Of a DNA stretch of 29,934 nt, positions 23,692 to 29,934 are shown piece by piece. Within the stretch, counting starts at the first letter, position 1, and every line of letters starts with the position of its first letter. Source of the DNA: Actinomycetota bacterium (GTDB lineage Bacteria; Actinomycetota; Actinomycetes; S36-B12; UBA5976); assembly GCA_017853815.1 (NCBI GenBank), contig JAFMIT010000006.1, positions 1-29,934 of the forward strand. The letters are read 5' to 3'. Under the pieces are notes generated by a model that did no database searches, was not told the origin of the DNA, and worked only from the letters and a program-made list of their open reading frames with translations. The position numbers and the translations under genes are program-made.

Positions 23692-24015
23692 TTAGTCGTC
23701 GGACTCTTCTTCTTCTTCGCCTTCGTCACCTTCATTGTCGTCGTCAAGCGGTACGCCGGTGATTTGAGGCTGGGCGGCGGTGTCCACCGGAACTGGCTCA
23801 TCTGATTGCGCCGCAGGAGTCGAATCCGATGCAGCCGATGTTTCTGTCGTGGTCGATTCTTGAGCCGCGGCGCGGGTGATTTCTGCGGACGGGGCCGGCT
23901 GGAATGAATCGTTTTGGTCGTGAGAATGAGAGAACGCATAGGCCTGAACGCCAACTAGTGCAAGCAGCGCGGTGACGAAGCTGATTGTTGCGCCACGACC
24001 TTTGAATACGTTCAC
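23692..24015 (-). CDS. Small exported protein with acidic Asp/Glu tail
   Basis: 107 aa from a GTG at 24015, with GGGAG seven bases upstream. Residues 1-28 are a signal peptide or anchor (basic start, then a hydrophobic Leu/Ala/Val run, ending Tyr-Ala-Phe-Ser). A Ser/Thr/Ala-rich middle (about 38-85) leads to a very acidic C-terminus of Asp and Glu (about 90-107). No known domain is visible. The design (membrane segment, disordered Ser/Thr/Pro linker, acidic end) repeats that of the gene at 12861-13406. It ends at a bidirectional terminator shared with the convergent unknown gene, and its start faces the giant surface protein. Function unknown; ion binding or a wall-associated spacer are guesses. 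Confidence 0.7.
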   Translation of the reverse strand: MNVFKGRGATISFVTALLALVGVQAYAFSHSHDQNDSFQPAPSAEITRAAAQESTTTETSAASDSTPAAQSDEPVPVDTAAQPQITGVPLDDDNEGDEGEEEEESDD

Positions 24016-24373
24016 GATGATCTCCCGATTTTGTCGTTAGACGCGGCCTCTTCGGTGCCGGTGTGGCTCGCCTTGTGGGCGTTGAAGAATCCGCTTGGAT
24101 GGTGCCGAAATGTAGAGCATGCATTGTTGCGTGACGACACTTTGGCGAGGTTCAGCCAGAATGTATGACGAACCTTGGAAATCGCCATTTCGGGCATTCC
24201 GCACTGGATCGTCCCATGGTGGAAATCGAGGGGGATTTGAGGCCCATTCTTGGACGATCAAGGGCTGGACCTGTTCCGCTGAACCGTCGCGCACTGTGGT
24301 ATTTTCAGACCTGATGTGCCTTACATATTTCCGCATTTGGCGGGGTATGCACAAACGAGAGAGGAACACGTAA
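24016..24373. other. 358-bp divergent intergenic region upstream of the giant surface protein
   Basis: No gene is supported here. It must hold promoters for the small acidic protein (minus) and the giant surface protein (plus). On the plus strand, TTTTCA and CATATT separated by 16 bases (about 24303-24330) are weak promoter-like elements, and a ribosome-binding-like AGAGGA lies just before the GTG. The main structured element is the nested hairpin at 24207-24259, listed separately. Confidence 0.5.
24207..24259 (+). promoter_or_regulatory. Nested inverted repeats upstream of the surface protein gene
   Basis: Three nested complementary pairs lie in order: GATCGTCC (24207-24214) with GGACGATC (24252-24259); ATGG (24216-24219) with CCAT (24244-24247); AAATC (24223-24227) with GATTT (24234-24238). 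Together they can fold into one 53-base stem with small internal loops, ending 115 bases before the start codon. It could be an operator or an mRNA leader structure; there is no U-tract, so a terminator is unlikely. Confidence 0.4.
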
Positions 24374-27300
24374 GTGTCCAACAACGCAATGTTGAAGTTC
24401 TGGCGATCTTCAGCCGCGAAAACTCTAGGCGTCACTTCAGTTATTGCGCTTGCGCTCGGCACTCTTGTTGCCGCGCCAGCAAGCGCCGTGGGGAATGACA
24501 TCCAGGTCTATGGCTGGGCCACCGGAGCGAACGCAGGTCGGGTTTGTGTCGAGACCATTCCTGGTCACACCATCCCTGGCTATGCAACGCCACAGTGGCA
24601 TGCCACCAACAATCATGCATTCGGCCTGTCGGTCGATACGCAGTCATCCGATGCTGGCGCAACTGCCACCATCGTTGAGATTCCTGCGACTGACGGTTGC
24701 GAATTTGAATACGCAGTGTCGAACATCAAGAACGGTGTCGACACATACTTCCGCTTTGATGCCTGGCTGACAAACATGGCAGGCATCGGTGGCAATGATG
24801 ACGGTCCGGGCTCAGGCTCAACTTTCTTCGCTGATGCTGAGTACGCACACTTCGGTCAGTTCTTCACGGGATTGAGCACCGACAACGGTCTCGCATACCA
24901 GAACGACCAAGTCAACGACGAACGTCACACGACTTTCGTTTGCGCAGCGGTCCCAGCGACCACCGAAGTTGACGGCGTTCGCGACGTTTACGAATTCAAC
25001 GGTGCTCCTCAGGTTCTGGTTTATGACAAGACTTCCGAAGCATGGGTCACTGATTCTGTGTCGGTCGACGTCAACGAGCGCACAGACTTGGCAGACCCTT
25101 CATGTGGTCCGGCCTACGACTACGAAGCGTATGTTGGCGATCTGACCTTGGGTCACACCTACGACTTCTATGTCCAGGCAGATGTGGAGCACTACGTCTA
25201 CATCTGGGATCCAATCGATGAGGTTTGGGAACTCGAGTACAACCACACCGATTGGTACTACCAAGACACCCGCGATTTCACCCCACTTGATGTTCGCCAG
25301 AATCAGGTTGGCATTTTTGACGACAACAACATGCACGAGAACGGTTCAACCGTTTACCGCACCTGGATTAACCCATTGGGCCAGGAAGTTGTTCGTGGTG
25401 ATTCGTCAGACAACGAAATGGATCCAACGTATCCAAACCGTGGCGCCTATGCCGGTCTGCACGACCTCAACTTCACCAACGTTGATGTCATCACTCCATT
25501 CAATCTTCGTGATGGCGCGGACGAAACCGACGCAGATCGCTTCGGCACTGCCGCAGTTCTGAGCCTTTACGACGGCCCTGGTTCACTCATCGACGTTGCC
25601 AACACCAACCTCAGCACCCTTGATGGTGTGATTGGTGCGCACAAGGATGAGGCGTCAGGTCGTTGGGGCAACCTTCGCGAATTCAGCGGTCAGGCATTTG
25701 TCACTGGCGCATTGAATTCTGATGGTGGCCTCTACGAAGGTCTCTCGGACAGCTACTCAGAAAACGCTGAGCTCAACGACTGGGCGCCGACCCGCGTGCG
25801 TGCGACGAGCGATACCTCGCTCGAAATCACCTTGCACACGAACTTGTCGACCGATCAGTCGAATGAATACCTCGATCCACGTGAAGGCACGTACTCGTTC
25901 CGTTTGATTCCTAACTACGGTAACGGCACGCCTAACGTGATGGATTGGTTCGCTGCAGCGGGCTTCAACGATCCACGCAATGAGTTCACGGGTAACCATG
26001 ACTTGCAGCGTCCAGTTCGCTACGAAGCGATTGATCAGACGTTTGAGCCCGGCACCTACACCAGCATCTCTTGCATGGTGGAAGGCCGCGACACCTGCCG
26101 CAACGATGGCTACGTCAAGTTCAACTTGACCGGTCTCGATGCTGGTACGTCGTACTCGATCGAGGTTGTGGCTAGCTTCCCAATCAATAGCGATATGGAT
26201 AGCGAAACCGATCGCGTTGATGGCGATGGTGGCTACGACACCGTTCAGTTCCGTGATTCTGCTTACTGGGCAGGCACAACGCTGATGGCAAGCAAGGTGC
26301 TTAACGTCACCCGCACTTCAGCTGAGTTCGCTATCAACATCACCGACTCGCACTTCGTCGACAAGGCGTCGCTGCTCGATGGTGGTTACGTTGGCGTCAA
26401 CGAATGTGCATGGACTACGGCACCTGTGTCGACGAGCGGCAACCCTGCCGATCCTCGTTGGGATTGCACGGCTTGGGATCCACAGACCGAGACCAGCCGT
26501 CGCTTCGCTACCGAAGAGCTCAGCCGCAAGCAGGTGACCACCCGCATGATCGGTGGCCAGTTGTACGCAATTGTTGAGCTCACGGGTCTTCGCCCTGATC
26601 GTAAGTACGAGGTTGTCTTTGGCGCCGACTACTACATGACCGGTTGGTCGATTTCGACTCCATGGGAATACTCAAACCGTCAGAACATGCTTGACACTCT
26701 TGATGGTGACACCTGCGATGCAGTCGCATGGGGTTACGACATGGGTGCCATGGCAGCTGCAACGGATGGCGGAGCCGAGTGCTACAACAGCGTTCGCGTC
26801 AGCCGCATCTACCGTTCTGCTGTCGCTTCGTTTGTGACTGTTGAAGACGAGAATCCGATTGTTGTCGATGCGTCGATCATCCACCGTGATGCCGAAGGCA
26901 ACACCCTCAACACCTGGCGTTCAGGTGCAACGGACGTCACAGTCCACCGCCCATACATGTCGTTCCTCTTCTCTGAAGTGGTTTCGATCAATGGTGTTGG
27001 CAAGACTGTGAGCCTGCGCAACCGCGACACCGGTCACCTGATGGTGATTCCATTGTCTTCAAAGGACGTGACTCTCGAGTCGAACCTCGGCGCCAACTAC
27101 AGCGTTCTCGAAGTTCAGGTTCCTGAGCTCGCTTACGACACGGATTACGAATTCGAAATTCCAGCGGGTGCACTTGTTGACCGCGCCGGAAACGAATTCG
27201 CAGGTCTTGCCGGACGCGACTTCTACTGGCACACCGAGATTCGCGACAATGTTGGTCCAAAGATCATCGCAGTGGATCCACTCGATGAGTCGACCAATGT

Positions 27301-28897
27301 TTCGGTGAACACCAACCTCACCTACACCTTCGACGAGAACGTGTACAAGACGACTAACTTGAAGTACATCCGCGTCTTCAACGAAGACACGGGCAAGGAA
27401 GTCATCACTGTCAACGTCACCTCCGATCAGGTTGAAGTAGATGGCCCGATGGTCTACGTCAACATTCCGAAACTGGCTTACGGCACGAACTACTACGTCA
27501 TCATTGACAAGGGCGCGTTCGTTGATTTCAACCAGAATGAATCTGATGGTCTGCTTGGCGACATGCAAAACTTCCAGACGGAATTCGATGCTCCACCAAG
27601 CTTGATTGCCACCATCCCGGCAGACGGCTCGGTTGATGTGGATGTCAACACCGATCTCGGTTTGACCTTCAACGAGACTGTGTACAAGGGCTCGGTTGGC
27701 AAGTACATCCGCGTCTGGAATGCAGATTCGGGCAAGGTTGCAGTCAAGGTCGACGTGTCGTCAGACAAGGTCTCTGGCTCCGGTGCGAACTGGGTCGTCG
27801 AGCTTCCTTCGCTCGACTTCAACACCAACTACTACGTCACCATCGACATCGGTGCGTTTGTGGATTCGGCTGGCAATGAGTTCCAGGGTCTGCGTGGTGA
27901 GAACCTGCGCTTCCGTACCGTTCCAACGGATACGGCCGCTCCGTTCATCATCTCGACCACACCAGCTGATGGTGCGCTCAATGTGGACGTCAACTCCGAC
28001 CTGACCCTCGTGTTCAACGAGCCAGTCGTCAAGGGTGGCGTTGGCAAGCTCATCAAGGTCTGGAAGGCCTCTACGGCAACTGTCGTTGCTACCGTTGATG
28101 TCACCTCGTCGCAGGTGACCATCGATGGCGCGACCGTCACCGTGGTTCTTCCAAAGCTCGAGTTCAGCACCGACTACTACGTCACGATTGAGCCTGGCAC
28201 CTTCCTTGATCTCAACGGCAACCACTTCGCTGGTCTCGCCGGAGCAGATCTGGAATTCCAGACTGAATCGACCGACAACATTGCTCCGACCCTGATCTCG
28301 ATTGAGACCTCAGACGTCGATGACAATGGCGTCGATCGCGATACCAGCTTCTGGCTGACCTTCAGCGAGAACGTTGTGGCTGGCGATGTCCCAATGCAGT
28401 TGATCCGCAAGAGCGATGACCAGGTTGTTCAGACCATCATCCCAAGCGCATCACAGAATGTGGTCATCAATGGCAACGTCGTTCGCTTCACTCGCGATCG
28501 CTGGTTGGAGTACTCAACCGAGTACTACCTCTACCTCCCTGCAGGTTCATTCCTCGATGATGCTGGCAATGCCTACGCTGGCAACGCTTTGACCACGACC
28601 GCGTTCACGGTTGAGCCAAAGCCTGCGTACGTTGGCAAGATCAAGGTCACGGCCTCGTACCGTGACGGCTGGCGTGACTTCGACATCAAGATGGGCAAGA
28701 AGTTCGCTTACAGCGGCTACAAGCTCATCCGCGTCGAGCGTGCGACCGGTCGCCTGGTCATCATCAAGGCCGGCTTCCTCAATGAGGATGGTTGGGCAGC
28801 GGTTTCGGCCGACGTCAACCACCTGCACCGACTCGATGACGTCTACGTGCGGATTGGTCGCCACTACTTGGCGTACACCCGCGTGAAGACGAACTAA
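24374..28897 (+). CDS. Giant exported surface protein with tandem SbsA/Big_5-type Ig-like domains
   Basis: 1507 aa from a GTG with AGAGGA about nine bases upstream. The signal peptide is residues 1-38, cleaved after Ala-Ser-Ala. Residues 39-820 are Asp/Asn/Tyr/Thr-rich beta-structured sequence with few cysteines and fibronectin-like stretches (Leu-Thr-Gly-Leu-Asp-Ala-Gly-Thr-Ser-Tyr). From about 824 to 1420 come five Ig-like modules of the Big_5 (SbsA) type: a diverged one, three close copies starting near 962, 1075 and 1190 (each about 114 aa, with Pro-Ala-Asp-Gly then Val-Asn-x-Asp-Leu, Phe-Asn-Glu and Tyr-Tyr-Val-Thr-Ile motifs), and a diverged one near 1305. The last 85 residues (about 1422-1507) are basic and of another type. 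No LPxTG sorting signal or SLH domain. Frequent C-ending codons for Asn, Phe and Tyr suggest high expression; an S-layer or adhesin role is inferred. Confidence 0.85.
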   Translation: MSNNAMLKFWRSSAAKTLGVTSVIALALGTLVAAPASAVGNDIQVYGWATGANAGRVCVETIPGHTIPGYATPQWHATNNHAFGLSVDTQSSDAGATATIVEIPATDGCEFEYAVSNIKNGVDTYFRFDAWLTNMAGIGGNDDGPGSGSTFFADAEYAHFGQFFTGLSTDNGLAYQNDQVNDERHTTFVCAAVPATTEVDGVRDVYEFNGAPQVLVYDKTSEAWVTDSVSVDVNERTDLADPSCGPAYDYEAYVGDLTLGHTYDFYVQADVEHYVYIWDPIDEVWELEYNHTDWYYQDTRDFTPLDVRQNQVGIFDDNNMHENGSTVYRTWINPLGQEVVRGDSSDNEMDPTYPNRGAYAGLHDLNFTNVDVITPFNLRDGADETDADRFGTAAVLSLYDGPGSLIDVANTNLSTLDGVIGAHKDEASGRWGNLREFSGQAFVTGALNSDGGLYEGLSDSYSENAELNDWAPTRVRATSDTSLEITLHTNLSTDQSNEYLDPREGTYSFRLIPNYGNGTPNVMDWFAAAGFNDPRNEFTGNHDLQRPVRYEAIDQTFEPGTYTSISCMVEGRDTCRNDGYVKFNLTGLDAGTSYSIEVVASFPINSDMDSETDRVDGDGGYDTVQFRDSAYWAGTTLMASKVLNVTRTSAEFAINITDSHFVDKASLLDGGYVGVNECAWTTAPVSTSGNPADPRWDCTAWDPQTETSRRFATEELSRKQVTTRMIGGQLYAIVELTGLRPDRKYEVVFGADYYMTGWSISTPWEYSNRQNMLDTLDGDTCDAVAWGYDMGAMAAATDGGAECYNSVRVSRIYRSAVASFVTVEDENPIVVDASIIHRDAEGNTLNTWRSGATDVTVHRPYMSFLFSEVVSINGVGKTVSLRNRDTGHLMVIPLSSKDVTLESNLGANYSVLEVQVPELAYDTDYEFEIPAGALVDRAGNEFAGLAGRDFYWHTEIRDNVGPKIIAVDPLDESTNVSVNTNLTYTFDENVYKTTNLKYIRVFNEDTGKEVITVNVTSDQVEVDGPMVYVNIPKLAYGTNYYVIIDKGAFVDFNQNESDGLLGDMQNFQTEFDAPPSLIATIPADGSVDVDVNTDLGLTFNETVYKGSVGKYIRVWNADSGKVAVKVDVSSDKVSGSGANWVVELPSLDFNTNYYVTIDIGAFVDSAGNEFQGLRGENLRFRTVPTDTAAPFIISTTPADGALNVDVNSDLTLVFNEPVVKGGVGKLIKVWKASTATVVATVDVTSSQVTIDGATVTVVLPKLEFSTDYYVTIEPGTFLDLNGNHFAGLAGADLEFQTESTDNIAPTLISIETSDVDDNGVDRDTSFWLTFSENVVAGDVPMQLIRKSDDQVVQTIIPSASQNVVINGNVVRFTRDRWLEYSTEYYLYLPAGSFLDDAGNAYAGNALTTTAFTVEPKPAYVGKIKVTASYRDGWRDFDIKMGKKFAYSGYKLIRVERATGRLVIIKAGFLNEDGWAAVSADVNHLHRLDDVYVRIGRHYLAYTRVKTN

Positions 28898-28913
28898 GAG
28901 TTCGAAAACCCTC

Positions 28914-28953
28914 GAGGAGGGAGATGGCGAAAGCCGTCTCCCTCCTCTTTTTT
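28914..28953 (+). terminator. Strong Rho-independent terminator of the surface protein gene
   Basis: GAGGAGGGAGA (28914-28924) pairs with TCTCCCTCCTC (28937-28947). An inner T-G wobble and GGC/GCC close a GAAA tetraloop, making a 15-bp stem, and six T follow (28948-28953). It starts 16 bases after the stop codon at 28897. It is the best terminator in the window, fitting a highly transcribed single-gene unit. Confidence 0.95.
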
Positions 28954-29001
28954 GTCCCGTTTCGGCGCGGCGACTCAAAATGTCAGTACCCCAATGCATA
29001 G

Positions 29002-29294
29002 TTCTCCCCCTGCCAGACGGCAGGAGAATTCCAGACAGGGGAAACACGATGAAAGCAGCTCAGAACGCCACTAGAACTAGTGCAGTAGCGACGCTTTCAG
29101 TCTGGAAGGTCATCAGAAGGTCCAACCGACAGCCCTTCGGCTGGTTGGCGCCAACCGCGCTTCCCGCGCACGGTGGAACCGAAGGAAGACCAGCCTCATA
29201 GCCAATTGGCCATGAGGAAGCAGCGGGTCGATCAGCAATGACGACCCACAGCCGGACCGCCCGCGGGCGATTCGGACTAGCGCAAGCAATTGCG
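29002..29294 (+). promoter_or_regulatory. Multi-hairpin 5' leader of the WhiB-HTH gene
   Basis: Six complementary elements follow one another: TTCTCC-bulge-TGCC/GGCA-GGAGAA (29002-29028); CCAACC and AGCC pairing with GGCT-GGTTGG (29122-29148), whose right arm also begins a palindrome GGTTGGCGCCAACC (29143-29156), so two folds compete; a 24-bp dyad with one mismatch (29194-29217) over the uORF stop; GGGTCG/CGACCC (29225-29247); the palindrome CGCCCGCGGGCG (29258-29269); and CGCAA/TTGCG (29281-29294), then a T-rich stretch. The leader resembles an attenuator with an upstream ORF, as known for whiB7. Function is inferred. Confidence 0.5.
29049..29201 (+). CDS. Candidate leader peptide (uORF) upstream of the WhiB-HTH gene
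   Basis: 50 codons from an ATG with a good AGGGGA ribosome binding site seven to eight bases upstream (29037-29042). The peptide is basic, with Ser-Val-Trp-Lys-Val-Ile-Arg-Arg and Pro-Phe-Gly-Trp segments. Four of its five Arg codons are AGA or AGG, which neighbouring genes rarely use, so ribosomes may slow here. The reading frame spans the competing hairpins at 29122-29156 and its stop lies inside the dyad at 29194-29217. There is no sign of a domain. It may be a translated sensor for attenuation of the downstream regulator, or simply a chance ORF. Confidence 0.5.
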   Translation: MKAAQNATRTSAVATLSVWKVIRRSNRQPFGWLAPTALPAHGGTEGRPAS

Positions 29295-29333
29295 ACCGGT
29301 TTGTTATTCAGTGTGATCGAAAGGAATTTGGCG

Positions 29334-29867
29334 ATGCCAGCTCATGTTCAACTCCCATACACGACTCTTGAAGTCACTCCTGTACCTGTCCAGGTTCAGC
29401 TCTACGGCTTGTGCGGTGGCGCGGAGACCGATCTCTTCTTCCGCGAAGATGTGCGCAGCCAACAAAAGGCGCTATCCCTGTGTGCACAGTGCCCAATGCA
29501 GAAGGCCTGCTTGGAGTACGCCATCGATAATGAGGAATACGGCGTCTGGGGTGGCACTACTGAGAGCCAGCGCGCTGCCCTTCGTGGCAAAGCGAAACTC
29601 GTCACTCCAGAGCAGCGGATTGCCGCTGCCCGCCTTCGCGAGACCATCATCAAAGCAGAACTCACGGTGAAGCAGATCGCTGCTGCGCATCAGGTGACCG
29701 AGCGAACTGTTTATCGCTATAAAGAACGCATGCGCGAAGAGGGGCTGTTGCCGTTGTTGGCTGCAGATGCTTTGAAGGCAAAGCGCAGTGCAAAGTCGAA
29801 AAGCTCCAGCTCGCTTGCGCGAAAAGGAACTCCTTCGAAGACCGTATCGAAGCGAGAGGTGGCGTAG
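29334..29867 (+). CDS. WhiB-family Fe-S transcriptional regulator with C-terminal helix-turn-helix
   Basis: 177 aa from the ATG at 29334, with AAAGGA about nine bases upstream; the frame opens earlier at 29238 but that part lies in the hairpin leader. The WhiB domain has the four cluster cysteines Cys27, Cys50, Cys53 and Cys59 (C-x2-C-x5-C) and the Gly-Val-Trp-Gly-Gly turn (70-74). Most WhiB proteins end soon after with a basic tail. Here residues 93-140 carry a clear helix-turn-helix (Leu-Thr-Val-Lys-Gln-Ile-Ala-Ala-Ala-His and Val-Thr-Glu-Arg-Thr-Val-Tyr-Arg-Tyr, 110-129), then a Lys/Ser-rich basic tail. WhiB proteins bind a 4Fe-4S cluster and usually partner the principal sigma factor; the added domain suggests direct DNA recognition. 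Confidence 0.9.
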   Translation: MPAHVQLPYTTLEVTPVPVQVQLYGLCGGAETDLFFREDVRSQQKALSLCAQCPMQKACLEYAIDNEEYGVWGGTTESQRAALRGKAKLVTPEQRIAAARLRETIIKAELTVKQIAAAHQVTERTVYRYKERMREEGLLPLLAADALKAKRSAKSKSSSSLARKGTPSKTVSKREVA

Positions 29868-29871
29868 TTCC

Positions 29872-29934
29872 ATGGCGAAGAAGAATCCGCATAAAGGCCT
29901 TCATAAGAAGAATGAATGCCCCACCGGCAAGCGT
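29872..29934 (+). CDS. Start of a small basic ORF, cut by the window end
   Basis: An ATG four bases after the WhiB stop opens a frame of 21 codons that runs off the window. The visible part is very basic (Lys, His, Arg) with one Cys and a Pro-Thr-Gly turn. GAGAGGTGG lies upstream in the WhiB end, at a rather long spacing from the ATG. Probably the beginning of a short basic protein co-transcribed with the WhiB gene; too little is visible to name it. Confidence 0.45.
   Translation, partial: MAKKNPHKGLHKKNECPTGKR

Noticed and set aside
24037..24501. 154-codon minus-strand frame across the intergenic region and the surface protein start
   Set aside because: Overlaps the signal peptide of the surface protein, has no good ribosome binding site and no domain.
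27258..28286. Possible recent DNA repeat array in the surface protein
   Set aside because: The three modules are clear at protein level but well diverged in DNA, so this is old domain duplication and not a tandem DNA repeat.
28547..29047. 166-codon minus-strand frame crossing the terminator
   Set aside because: Runs through the strong terminator hairpin and antisense to the surface protein; coding is implausible.
29238..29333. N-terminal extension of the WhiB protein
   Set aside because: Its codons coincide with leader hairpins; the ATG at 29334 has the ribosome binding site and gives a normal WhiB N-terminus.
1..29934. CRISPR array, prophage, insertion sequence, toxin-antitoxin or biosynthetic cluster
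   Set aside because: No spaced identical repeats, transposase, integrase, phage structural genes or biosynthetic megasynthases were found on either strand.

Overview
The window reads as a chromosomal segment of an actinomycete (class Actinomycetia) with moderate rather than very high GC, in the mid-50s percent by eye. The lineage call rests on these genes: a WhiB-family Fe-S regulator, a DUF3180 membrane protein closing a folate operon, a ppk-mutT1 pair in which MutT1 is a NUDIX plus histidine-phosphatase fusion, and a Corynebacterium-type glycogen synthase diverging from glgC. An aquatic or soil free-living lineage is plausible but not proven. There are no phage, IS element, CRISPR or integration signatures; this is ordinary chromosome with several lineage-specific surface and regulatory genes.

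Layout. 58-1656 (+): a TasA/camelysin-like secreted protein and its SipW-type signal peptidase, which carries an extra C-terminal beta-sandwich-like domain. 1666-3464 (-): a ferric-reductase-like flavocytochrome and a small FMN-binding protein. 3610-4104 (-): inorganic pyrophosphatase. 4209-10602 (+): a tight run tilS-hpt-ftsH-folE-folP-folB-folK-DUF3180. 10603-12704 (-): a two-component system (OmpR-type regulator, Cache-like sensor kinase), divergent from a small secreted protein with an acidic tail (12861-13406). 13403-15177 (-): a CPBP protease and a shortened NuoD paralogue. 15289-15693 (+): tRNA-Phe, tRNA-Glu and tRNA-Asp. 15798-18835 (+): ppk and mutT1. 18846-20069 (-) and 20117-21274 (+): glgC and glgA, back to back from a 47-bp symmetric promoter, followed by an EamA transporter and a 473-aa protein of unknown function. 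23692-24015 (-): a second small acidic-tail secreted protein. 24374-28897 (+): a 1507-aa exported surface protein with tandem SbsA/Big_5-type Ig-like modules, closed by a strong terminator. 29049-29867 (+): a structured leader with a 50-codon upstream ORF and then a WhiB protein with an added helix-turn-helix. A small basic ORF runs off the end.

How it fits together. The fol genes are a nearly complete set for turning GTP into 7,8-dihydropteroate. Ppa, Ppk and MutT1 handle inorganic phosphate, polyphosphate and damaged nucleotides. GlgC and GlgA supply alpha-glucan. Several loci concern the cell surface: the SipW pair, two acidic-tail proteins (one beside a two-component system) and the giant Ig-like protein. 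The most unusual items are the WhiB-HTH fusion with its uORF/multi-hairpin leader, the SipW fusion, the mirror-image leaderless glgC/glgA promoter, and the NuoD paralogue that appears to have lost its quinone-site residues.

All family calls come from motif recognition by eye. No database search or folding calculation was run.
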